Shown: positions 33,850-43,001 of the stretch, piece by piece
How positions within the stretch are numbered: the stretch's first letter is position 1
Layout: each line of letters starts with the position of its first letter
Assembly (NCBI RefSeq): GCF_000143415.4
Contig: NW_003314274.1
Location: 474,207 to 538,206 of the forward strand
From: Selaginella moellendorffii
Lineage: Eukaryota > Streptophyta > Lycopodiopsida > Selaginellales > Selaginellaceae
Direction of reading: 5' to 3'
DNA: 64,000 nt
The notes under the pieces: generated by a model
The model's input: the letters and a program-made list of their open reading frames with translations, nothing else
Databases searched by the model: none
What the model was told of the DNA's origin: nothing
Made by a program: the position numbers and the translations under genes

Positions 33850-34082
33850 TCCCAAAGATGGTGTGAAATGAGTCTCATGCCATCTTGATAAACACACAGC
33901 TGCAGGCAGGTAAAGAAACTATGGCAATATGCTAGTGATGAACTTGCAAGGCCCCAAGATGGCATGAGGCCTCATGCCATCTTGATATACACATAGCTGC
34001 AGGCAAATAAAAACATACATGACAATACGCTAGCCATGAAATTGCAAGGGCCCAAGATGGCATGTGGCCTCATGCCATTTCT
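33850..34082. repeat. Tandem ~98-bp repeat carrying palindromes, one perfect over 30 bp
   Basis: Two and a half units share TGATA(A/T)ACACA(C/T)AGCTGCAGGCA, GCAATATGCTAG or CAATACGCTAG and TTGCAAGG. Unit borders carry palindromes at about 33852-33888, 33955-33984 and 34053-34081. The middle one is perfect over 30 bp: CAAGATGGCATGAGG joined to its own reverse complement. Confidence 0.75.
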
Positions 34083-34169
34083 AAATGTGGTCCTAAGCCA
34101 TTCCATGGTGAACATACCAGGAAGCACAAGTGCCGAATATCAAGAGGAAGCGGTAGCCACACCAAAGAC

Positions 34170-34380
34170 AGTGCCGCTCGCAACACCGCAACTATTCGTA
34201 GCACAGCTCGCAACACCGCAACTGCTCGTAGCGCTGCTTGCACAAACTGCCACTCGCATAAACTGCCGCTCGCAATGGCGCTCGCAATGCCGCAACCGCT
34301 CGTAGACGCATAAACCACAGCTCACAACGCCGCTTACACAAGTAGCGCTCATTGCGCTCAGCAAAACCAAGAACACGGCG
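34170..34380. repeat. Short tandem repeat, CGCTCGCAACACCGCAACT type
   Basis: Diverging units of roughly 18-27 bp (GCTCGCAACACCGCAACTRY and GCTCGTAGCRC). No gene is supported in either strand; the arginine/serine or alanine-rich frames are translation of the repeat. Confidence 0.6.
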
Positions 34381-34669
34381 CACAAAACTGATAGATCTAG
34401 GAATGAGTTTGAGAATTCAAAAATAACACACGCTTGAACGTCACATCAAATCCTCTGACAAACCAGATTTTATGATTCCTCTGACAAATTTCAAACTGAG
34501 TAGCTTCTAGACTTTGTTGTCGGACGTTGAACTTTGTCACATCATGTCCTTGCCTTGATCCAGCTGTGCCATGTCAGTGATTCGAACTTTGCCATGCCAT
34601 GTCAGCGATCCGCGCCAAGATTATTCGCCGTGTAAAGGAATAATTATGCTGTGTGTGTACGTCCATTTA

Positions 34670-36005
34670 TGGCAATATAAGGCCACACGCCATTCAAAGA
34701 ATAATGCTAGTCGAGCATTTTTTGGTGCATTTTTGGGTTCAAAATTGTATGAGCCCACACATTATAAAGTTTATCTTTGCCAAATAGAGAAACAGCTTTA
34801 TTTACTTGGGAATTTAAGTGGTTGAGGCATTTTTAAACTTACAAACACATGCCCTACTTACATTCCTTTGGTTACTTAAAATTCAAAAATATTATAAACT
34901 TTTCTTTTTGCATTTTCAATGTTTTCAATTATGGTTTTTGATTTTTGCAAGACCAGCCTAGTAATCTATTTACATCCCGTCATGTTTATAGCTAGCTTTC
35001 GTTTGTCCCCTTCGCTAGCCTGAGATACATCTGCTCGGCATCTGCCTCTTACAGCATTTGCCCAGAAAGGGCATCTTTCTTCACACAGCATTTGCCACAT
35101 GTTTAGGGTTTAGGGTTTAGCAATTCAGTAGCTTGATAAACATGCAAATACAGAACTTGATGCAAAATCCTTTGATATGTCACAATGCCCCTAGGACCAT
35201 AAACACATTTCAATAGAAAGGGTCCTTTCATTTCATAACTCCTTACGTAGATCTTGGTGAAACTAGAGTTAGTGAAGTTGGTTTCTTGTGATCCCGCATC
35301 TGATTGTGATGTCCCTTTGCAGTGTCAATGGAAAGGTCAATGCACACCAAACTGTAGAATCTTGGAGCAAAATAACGGTTGGATCTATGGCAAATGCCCC
35401 TGAAACATTGTAAGGCTCGTGTGGTCTCATGTAGTGTCCGATCGAGATGCTTCTCTGCAGGGTCATCAAGAAGGGCATTGTATACCATTCTGTAAAATCT
35501 AGTTGCGATCTAACGGTTGGATTTCCAGAAAACTCAAAAAAATCTCGCGCGTGTCAGAATATCCTAGGAATATACTTCTATGTGCCCCTGAAAATGGCAT
35601 GCGGCCCCACGCCATTCAAGAGATAACGCCAGATGACGCCAAGAATTTTTTGGTACATTTTTTGGGTTCAAAATTGCATGAGCCCACACGCTATAAAGTT
35701 TATCTTTGCCAAATAGAGAAAAGTTTATCTGTGTCATGTGAGGTAGTTACAGTCCTTTGTGCTCGGCATCTACCTCTTGCAGCATTTGCACTGAAAGGGA
35801 ATTTTTCTCCATTCAGCATTTGGCTCTGAAAATGGCATGCACCCACACGCCATTCAAGGAATAACGCCACAGGACACCTAGACTTTTGGGTTTAAAATGT
35901 TTAGGGTTTTTTGGGTTTTTTCAAAATATTTCGGGTCCAACATTTTTTGGGTTTCTTTGGTTCAAAATTGCATGAGCCCACACGCTATAATATTGATTTG
36001 AGAGA
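34670..36005. repeat. Three copies of a ~150-180 bp repeat headed by the palindrome
   Basis: Copies start at about 34675, 35588 and 35826. Each runs: palindrome (full or half), CATTCAA(G/A)(A/G)(G/A)ATAA(C/T)GC, a TTTTTTGG-rich stretch, GGGTTCAAAATTG(T/C)ATGAGCCC, ACACGCTATAAAGTTTATCT and TTGCCAAATAGAGAAA (the last part missing in copy 3). The copies are diverged. Two telomere-type TTTAGGG units occur at 35101-35121 and more AGGGTTT at 35890. No gene was seen. Confidence 0.65.
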
Positions 36006-36309
36006 TAAATAGAAACAGATAGAATTTCTTTATTTAGCTGAACATCTGCCATTTTTGGAAATACAAGATGCTTTGGAATATCCAATCATGCATGGTATAA
36101 ATATAGCGAGGGTATTAAATGATATGCCAATCATGATCTTTCTTTTGGATTTCGCGTGCATGCAGTCCAAGGAATGATGACGTTGTGGATTTCTTTTGGA
36201 TTTTGCGTGCTTGCATGCGCGCGGCAATCCAGAAATTAATGGTGGCGCCCAAGTCCGAGGAATGATGACGTTGCGGGATTACCAACTGTCGTGACATTTC
36301 GCGCGTGTG

Positions 36310-36500
36310 AGGTTAGGTTTTGCATTTTGCTTCGTACTCGCGCTCGCACACTTGCGCTCGCATCGCGCTCCCACTCGCGATCACGCTCACATTCGCACTC
36401 ATCTACCTTCTCTACAGGTTTCTCGTGTGCATCGGCGTCCACTCGCGCTCGCATCGCGCTTGTGTGCATCGGCGTCCACTTCGAGACACACCCAGTTTAT
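36310..36500. repeat. CGCTCGCA-type low-complexity and short direct duplication
   Basis: The region is rich in CTCGCGCTCGCAT units. TGTGCATCGGCGTCCACT occurs twice (about 36427 and 36463). It lies upstream of the inferred start of the long palindrome-bearing gene and may be part of its 5' leader. Confidence 0.5.
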
Positions 36501-36675
36501 AACTTCGCCGCCAACTCCACTGCCCACACGCAGCCCACTTGGCGTCCCGGGAGATTTCAGCGCCACTCTCCAACTGTAAGTGGCAGAGTAGCCTTGCTGC
36601 TACGATCTGCTGCACACACAGTGCACATTCGCCAGCGAGTCCGGCCTCGATTGTCACGCCTCCATTCGGCTTCGA

Positions 36676-38033
36676 ATGGTAAGTTTTTTAGGCCAAGTAG
36701 AAAATGGCATGAGGCCACATGCCATTCAGTAGCAACATTGGCATGCACCAATTGGGCTCTTGAGTGTAGTCCGGTTACAGATGGCGTGTAGCCTCACGCC
36801 ATCTTAGGATGCAGCCTCAAGACATCTGATGCAGTGGTGAATGGCATGTGGCCTCACGTTATTTCCAGCTGCTAGCTTTTCATCTGTTAGCTCTAATTGT
36901 AGTGCATTTCTGAACAGGTGAGGAATTACGTTCTTCTTCCAGCCACTGTCAATGTGGATGCAGAGAAGGGGGAGGAGCTCACCAGTTGGACTTTCAGGAT
37001 GGAAGGCGAGGATCTGAGGCTGTACAACATAGATGGTGGGAGAAAAGAATGCATGGGGATCCTCATCCAAGTGACAGACACTCCATGCAGTTCCATGCAA
37101 GAATATGGACTGGCACTTGTGGTAGAGACAGCGTCTGCCTTCAAGATCCACCTTGCACATCCTAGCGGCTTCCCGGAGAGGGGCAGCGGCTATGAGGAAT
37201 TCCTAGAGGGAGCTAGGGAGAGGTTGTCCAGGAGGCCCACAATTTCAAAGACGTTGCAGGTCTATAAAGATCACATGGAATCCACGGACCTCACCTACGG
37301 CGATGTTCAAAAACTATATTCCAACATTGAGCCGTTGAGAGTGACTCTAGTTCGCGAAGCGAAGGGGAAGGGGGTCGATCTTGAAACTACCCCGAAGCAG
37401 AAAAGGGTGGTCAAGCTCAAGCCGACGTCCAACTCTCCTGCTCCAAAAAAGAAGCTACTAGGTGATGCCATTGCCTCGGGTTCGAACACTACACCCACCA
37501 AAAAGAAGAGCCGCAAAGAGCAGAAAGAGCAAGAAGAGGCAGCAAAAATCATCGCAGATAATAGTACTTGTTACTATTCCAACAAAGTATATACAATCGA
37601 CGTGAGCCGTATCGACATCCAAAGCAAATACAACCACAGGCTAGTATCTGATGAGTGGGTGGAGAAACTGAAGCAGAAGATGCTGGCAAGTCCAATAACA
37701 CCCGACATCGCAGACGTGATCCCCTACTACCGAACATTGAAGGGCGAGACGAGGTTTCCAGACTTGATCAATAGGAAGGTGTTGGACGATCAGAACATCC
37801 AGTTCTATGCCGTCTCTGGGCAGCATTCTAGCTTGGCGATGCAAGAGATAGTTGTGGATATTATGGTGGGCGAGGAGGTGAAGAAAGTCTTCAAGACAAG
37901 AGTTGTCCGCCTGATAAAAGGCAACTCGCCCCTCCGATCTATCATATACATCTCCCACGCGCAGAATGTCAAGCAAGAAATGTGCTACAAATCGGGTCTG
38001 CATGAGACATTGGCACGAACACGGAAGCTCTAG
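36676..38033 (+). CDS. Unrecognised protein with ParB/Srx-fold-like segment (N-terminal part)
   Basis: No family assigned with confidence. From 36918 the frame is open: VRNYVLLPATVNVDAEKGEE, an N-terminal globular region of about 110 residues, a Lys-rich linker (KKKSRKEQKEQ), then YTIDVSRIDIQSKYNHRLVS, DEWVEKLKQKMLASPITPDI, PYYRTLKGETRFPDLINRKV and QFYAVSGQHSSLAMQEIVV. The last region resembles the ParB/sulfiredoxin N-terminal fold (residue list, short target segment, then v-x-G-Q-H-x-x-x-A). The start is inferred: ATG at 36676-36678 immediately followed by a GTAAGT donor, with a 239-bp intron joining it to GTGAGGAAT. An in-frame TAG at 38031-38033 ends this part, but the same frame stays open through 38096 into the next exon, so the gene was once longer or the stop is a recent mutation. 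Confidence 0.55.
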
Positions 38034-39410
38034 GTTCAACTAAAGAAGCCACAAAAACCAGGACAAGGACGTGCATTAGCAACTAGTGCCTGGCAGGTAA
38101 GCCTCGTTGCATGTGGCATAGCATGTGGCCTCATGCCATTTTTATTGCAGGAATTCTCGAGTCTTCTCTCGAAAACACTAAGGGTCAATGACACACTCAG
38201 CATCCATAACATTCTACTCGCGACAAAAGTTGTTTTTAACAAATGGGTAGATGTGTTGAGGAGATACCATGACGGGGAGTTGCTAAACTCAATGGGTGTG
38301 GAGGACGGCCGGAAGCCCAATGATTTGAAGCTCAACGCCTTGCATTTCTCGCGGTCTCTAGACGACGACGACCTTCTGACAGTGGCTAATGCTCTTCTAC
38401 GTGGTGAGGTAGTCTTCAACAAGACCAAAATGACTCCCGGCCATATTGTGACATACGAGGACTTGTGCACGACTCTGAGAGCTCGTGCGCTATTAAAGGA
38501 TTGGATCTTCGAGCAAGTGGCCATGGAGAGGGTGAGCATCGACACCATGCAAGAGATGATGGAAGCGCTGGAGTTGTCAAATGAAGACATCGACGAGTAC
38601 GTGAAGGGGGCCCCAAAGTTCATCGTTCTGCTGCAGGATGCCACGAAAAGTAAAGCTGAGAAGTTGGATCAGTATCCAAATTTCATTAAGAGGGATGTCA
38701 ACCGCCAGCTTCAGAAACAGCTCGACCCCGCAACAGAGGCCTATCGAGAACCTTACCGGGTATACGTGAATTCAGATGAGGATCAAAGGTGGAGGAGCAT
38801 CGTTTCCCGCGGAGATGAGCAGGTCAAGAACATCTTTTGTGTGATGGACTTCACAAACGAGGAGATCACTCATGCAGACGAAGTCAGCTCCATCATTGAC
38901 TTAATGGTGGGACTTGTGGAGGTGGAATCTTCAGTCCACTATATGATCTACAACTCTGAATCCTATCACAAGTTCTGGAAGGCCTTGAACGAGGTGAAGG
39001 CTCGGTTGAAAGGCAAAGAAATGCGGGAGACCCATGGGATAATGGCTAAGAAGAAGATACCGACGAATGTCCACATCTTCACACTCGCCCTTGTTATTGG
39101 TCCTGCAGCAGAGTGGGACTGGAGTGACTTCCCAGCTTCGTTCGACAAGGCCGATCGAATTGATTTGAGGGAGGTCAATTTACCCATGCCTGAGGAACTG
39201 AAGACGGCTATGAAGCTTTCGAATCCAGAGAAAGCTCCAGGTGTAGCATGGGAAATGCTCAGCTGGGTCTTCAACGCAATAGCGGGTGGGTCACCTGCTT
39301 CCAACTCCAAGGGCAAATGCGTTGTCGAGTACAACTGCGGCAGACTATTCTTTCAAGCCGCACTACTCAAGGGTGTCCCATGTGTTGCGGTGACAAACTC
39401 CATTGAATAG
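38034..39410 (+). CDS. Continuation of the ParB-like gene (C-terminal part)
   Basis: The short exon to 38096 (VQLKKPQKPGQGRALATSAW) is spliced over a 54-bp intron (38097-38150) carrying the palindrome to EFSSLLSKTLRVNDTLSIHN. The exon then runs open to a TAG at 39408-39410. The 420 residues are helical and unrecognised: FNKWVDVLRRYHDGELLNSM, SFDDDDLL-like LDDDDLLTVANALLRGEVVF, MEALELSNEDIDEYVKGAPK, a middle region with FCVMDFTNEEITHADEVSSI, and a C-terminus GKCVVEYNCGRLFFQAALLK. The length and good codon flow argue it was coding until recently. The downstream exons keep the same phase, so this stop may also be secondary; alternatively this is the true end of the gene. Confidence 0.55.
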   Translation, partial: VQLKKPQKPGQGRALATSAWQVSLVACGIACGLMPFLLQEFSSLLSKTLRVNDTLSIHNILLATKVVFNKWVDVLRRYHDGELLNSMGVEDGRKPNDLKLNALHFSRSLDDDDLLTVANALLRGEVVFNKTKMTPGHIVTYEDLCTTLRARALLKDWIFEQVAMERVSIDTMQEMMEALELSNEDIDEYVKGAPKFIVLLQDATKSKAEKLDQYPNFIKRDVNRQLQKQLDPATEAYREPYRVYVNSDEDQRWRSIVSRGDEQVKNIFCVMDFTNEEITHADEVSSIIDLMVGLVEVESSVHYMIYNSESYHKFWKALNEVKARLKGKEMRETHGIMAKKKIPTNVHIFTLALVIGPAAEWDWSDFPASFDKADRIDLREVNLPMPEELKTAMKLSNPEKAPGVAWEMLSWVFNAIAGGSPASNSKGKCVVEYNCGRLFFQAALLKGVPCVAVTNSIE

Positions 39411-39522
39411 GTGACTTCAATGGAGTATATAATTATAGTTGCCAAAAAAAAACAGTATCTTCTCTGCGAACCTGGTGAGTACGCACTTTAAGTTTGAATG
39501 TTATCTCACAAGCTCTGTATGC

Positions 39523-41237
39523 AGGAGCCTGGCCACCCCCAGATGCTGAAACGGCGTTAACAGCTGTTGTTGAAGATACCCATGTTGGGCCGAGCTCACA
39601 ACCTGCACAAGGTAAGGTCACGTGAGGCCTCACGCCATTTTGATTATAGATCGTTGTGAATATTCAGACACGAGGACTGAAAAGCGCATTGGTGGCGCGT
39701 CGAAGAAGGACAAACAGACAAGGAAGAGGAAAAAAAGAGGTACAAATTATATTTGCAATGGCGTGTGGTCTCATCCCATTCCTTGCAGGAGACACTTCTT
39801 CAAAGGCAAAACAGGCAAGCACCAGCCAAGTACAACGGACGAGAGGTACCAATCATTTTTGTTATACGTGAATTCTCATGCCATTGCTTCTTGCAGCTCA
39901 AATTCCAAAGAGACTAGGGCAAGCAGCGCAGACCTCACGACAAGAACCTGAAGGTTTGATGGCGTGTGGCCCCACGCAATTAACTAATGTTCTTGCAGAT
40001 CGCGTCGAGGAAATCGAATGGAACAACGTGCCTCCAGTGGAGGAGGGGGAGGCCTCGGAGAGTGATAAGGAGAGTTCCGAAACAGGTACGATCATGACAT
40101 ATGGCCCCATGCACTTATCTAAGTTTGTATTTCAGGGGAACGAGTTGAACCAATGGAAAACTTTATAAAAGGTAACTTAAAAATATTATGGGATGTTGCA
40201 TGTGTTGATGCAATAATATACAGTTCAAGTGCCAAGGAGACGTCGTGAACCTCAAATTAGGCTACCTGCAAAATAGCTTTCAGACGTTGTAGACAAAGAG
40301 ATGGACAACCGACCAGGGCAGAGGAGGAAGGGTAAAAGCATTTGTGTGCTTATCGCATATGTCCTCATGCTATTTCTGTAGAACGGGCGCATAAGAAACG
40401 AAAGCGAAAGGGAATTGAGGAGTAGGCACCTGAGGATGCAGAAGGCACGACAGAGCCTCCAAGGATGGGAAGTAAAGCGTCATGGTTATTGCGTGGGTCC
40501 TCATGCCATTTCTTGCAGATCAAGCTCAAACTGACAGTGGTCATAAAAAGCGAAAGCACGTTGGACAGTCGTCGGGATCAGAAGTGTTTGATTCGAAAAA
40601 GAAGAAGGGCAACAAAAAGATGATAGGTAATGCCTCGCGGTTATGGCGTGTGTGCTCATGCCATTCATTGCAGATCAAGGGCTAAGTGAAAGCAACCAGT
40701 CACCACCTCCTGACTTAGATTCCTATGGCAGACTCCCCTTCCCCAATCTCAATGGAGAGGTACAATGGATGAGGGATGCTTTTCAAGTCAGGGCCACGTT
40801 TTTCTCATCTCGTCGTCTTCGAAGGGTGCAAGAACTTGCAGAAACCATGTTAAGACAGTCGGGTGAGGATACAGTCCTAGGTCACGCACTAAAACACTCT
40901 ATGGATGTCTTGTATTTTGAGATGGAGACTCGGCCAGATGGTTTTCCCAAGATGGTCCTGGAAGAACAAGCCATCCAGCCTGAGCAGCCTATGGAAGAAA
41001 TGCAAGAGGGGGATGAGGAGCCAGAGAAAGATAATGAGCAGGAAGAGCAGAAGGACGAAGAGGACAAAGAAGAGGAGGACAAAGAAGAGGAGGACGAAGA
41101 GGAGGAGGACGAAGAGGACTTGGATGGTCCTCACAATGGTGACGATCACAATAACGACAACGACGATGACGACGACGATGGCCAGCCTGAGGTGGCCAAA
41201 GAGCAGCGGAGGAAGGTCATACAAGACAAACCATCAG
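39523..41237 (+). CDS. Chain of small phase-1 exons encoding basic then acidic linker
   Basis: At least ten short exons (about 55-125 bp) precede a longer one (40674-41237). Introns are inferred at 39612-39649, 39740-39788, 39846-39896, 39954-39998, 40086-40135, 40172-40223, 40332-40381, 40472-40518 and 40627-40673. Every intron interrupts after codon base 1, so exons are symmetric. Encoded pieces are disordered and lysine-rich (KKDKQTRKRKKRG, AHKKRKRKG, HKKRKHVG, FDSKKKKGNKKM), resembling nuclear-localisation signals. The last exon encodes PFPNLNGEVQWMRDAFQVRA and a long Glu/Asp tract (41000-41190). In-frame TAG codons at 40274-40276 and 40423-40425 break the chain. Part of the long gene, or of its pseudogene. 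Confidence 0.5.
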
Positions 41238-41499
41238 GTAAATAATAGTACATCCATTCCTAACCTTTTACCATTTCTAACATTGTCCATGTAGGTCACA
41301 AAGCAAATGGTAAGTAGAGATTATTCAGTTGAATTAAGATACAAACTCTAGCCTTTAGTGTCAAGGAAGGATAGTGCCAAGCAAGGGTCAAAATGTATGT
41401 CCAATCCTTCAGAATCAATAGTGCGCCCAAGTGATATCGGTCCTAGTTCCTCAATAGCAGTTGATGGTAAATACAGTATAGTCGATTCAATGTGCTAAT

Positions 41500-42091
41500 G
41501 AGTTTGTTTTTAGTAGCACGAGAGGATACCATCTCAATCGAAGGGAGATATTTAGACATGCATATGGATCCGCCAGTGGACTCTACTTGCCTACAAGAGT
41601 CATCAGAGCTAGTGGAGGCTACTATCCATATCAACACCAGGCAAGCTGACCACGCTCCACTTGATGCTGCCCATACCACTGAGTTAGTCTTATCCACGTA
41701 TCCAACTGATGGTGACCAGGCGCCATTGGACCCGCATGAGGCCGCCCCGGCCGCCGAGCCGGTCGTTTTCCAATGGACTCGAGAGCTGAAATGGCGTGTG
41801 CCCAATCGTCTGACTACGCGCCGTTGGAACCTCCCTACACCGCCCCTGCTGCCTGTTTGGTCATGTCCACATTGCCAACGGAGGCACCAGCTGAAATGGC
41901 GTGTGATCACACGCCATCGGAACCACCCCATGCCATTGTTGAGTCAGTTGTACTAGAGTCTATAGCTGAAATGGCATGTGCCCACACGCCATCGGATGCA
42001 ATTGACCCCACATTGCAGAGGAGAGTATTTCTGCCCTTCACGTTTCCCTCTCAACGATCATCGGGAGCACCATCCGCTAATATTGTAGATG
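41500..42091 (+). CDS. Proline/alanine-rich exon with palindrome-encoded peptide repeats
   Basis: The frame opens after an intron with EDTISIEGRYLDMHMDPPVD. It continues as DHAPLDAAHTTELVLSTYPT and GDQAPLDPHEAAPAAEPVV; then, after an apparent frame change near 41770, AEMACAQSSDYAPLEPPY, AEMACDHTPSEPPHA and AEMACAHTPSDAIDP. Three AEMAC units correspond exactly to copies of the dispersed palindrome (41788, 41896-41917 perfect, 41971-41992). It ends PFTFPSQRSSGAPSANIVDG at a GT donor near 42091. No known domain. Confidence 0.45.
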
Positions 42092-42137
42092 GTAAAATTA
42101 ACTTGTACCATTTTTTATGCTGACGCATTTCATTTCA

Positions 42138-43001
42138 GAGTCACGGCAAAGGTACTGTATCATTTTTTATCTGAACGGTGTCCTTTTCTCCCATGAGCGT
42201 GGCTCGTCCTTGAATGTCACTGCACCCTCCAAAGTCTACGGTCGCAAGTTGGTCAAAAGAGACAGATTCACATTAATCACACGGGAGAAACTGCGGGATC
42301 TAATAATGACCATGCAACACTTAAAACAGAGGGCTGGATTCAATTTGCAATTGGGAGTTTGGACATCCATGATGCGCCACAATGCATTAACGTTGCTACA
42401 GATGATGCACGATCAGACGCGAGTAATATTACCATTTGACTTTCTCCTAACGCAGGAGGATTGCTTGACTATGGTCCATGTGAGGGGTAGCAAGCCCATC
42501 TTCGTCAAGCCAGAGGCTGTAGTGATGAACCAGACTGCTAGGTCAAGTGAAATCCTCATCATCAATGACTCGCTGATTAAAACTGTAGTGAACACGCACA
42601 CATATGCAATGCACCCCATCTCTTGCAGTATGGAAACTAGGGAGAAGAAACCGTATGTTCTGGGGGACCTTGCAAAACGGCTTGGAGCGATGGTGATAGA
42701 GAACCGGCTAGTCCAGGAGGTGGCTACAGAAATCAACCAAATGGCAGATGGAACGGTATATCAGAAGCCATTTGATCGGACAGACACCAGTCATCATTTA
42801 TGGCATGTATATTGTCTAGCCAAGCACTATCCGCATCTCCATAATCTGCTCAACCGGATGGGTTCTTCAACCACTGAACATGAGCGTGGACGTATTAGAG
42901 AAGAGATGGCATTACTATTGAGTTTAAATCCTGATAGTGTGAAGAGTGATGAAATTCCAAAATTATTATATAGGCATTGGAGGCAAAAAATAACAGTCTG
43001 A
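42138..43001 (+). CDS. FCP1/NIF-type HAD phosphatase-like domain, catalytically degenerate
   Basis: After an AG acceptor near 42137 the exon encodes ESRQRYCIIFYLNGVLFSHE, RDRFTLITREKLRDLIMTMQ, GFNLQLGVWTSMMRHNALTL, ILPFDFLLTQEDCLTMVHV, SEILIINDSLIKTVVNTHTY and AMHPISCSMETREKKPYVLG. This follows the CTD-small-phosphatase/NLI-interacting order: motif I (D-L-D/N-x-x-L), motif II (W-T-S), and the late D-D-S-P-x-K...N...H-P block. The nucleophile Asp of motif I is Tyr and the second Asp is Asn (YLNG), and the late pair reads N-D-S-L. It therefore probably binds rather than dephosphorylates. It is preceded by the proline-rich exon in the same transcript orientation and ends at a proper stop (42999-43001). 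It could be the C-terminal domain of the long palindrome-bearing gene. Confidence 0.6.
   Translation, partial: ESRQRYCIIFYLNGVLFSHERGSSLNVTAPSKVYGRKLVKRDRFTLITREKLRDLIMTMQHLKQRAGFNLQLGVWTSMMRHNALTLLQMMHDQTRVILPFDFLLTQEDCLTMVHVRGSKPIFVKPEAVVMNQTARSSEILIINDSLIKTVVNTHTYAMHPISCSMETREKKPYVLGDLAKRLGAMVIENRLVQEVATEINQMADGTVYQKPFDRTDTSHHLWHVYCLAKHYPHLHNLLNRMGSSTTEHERGRIREEMALLLSLNPDSVKSDEIPKLLYRHWRQKITV

Noticed and set aside
40889-41224. Hydrophobic minus-strand frame (poly Leu/Val)
   Set aside because: It is the antisense of the Glu/Asp tract (GAG/GAC codons) in the plus-strand exon.
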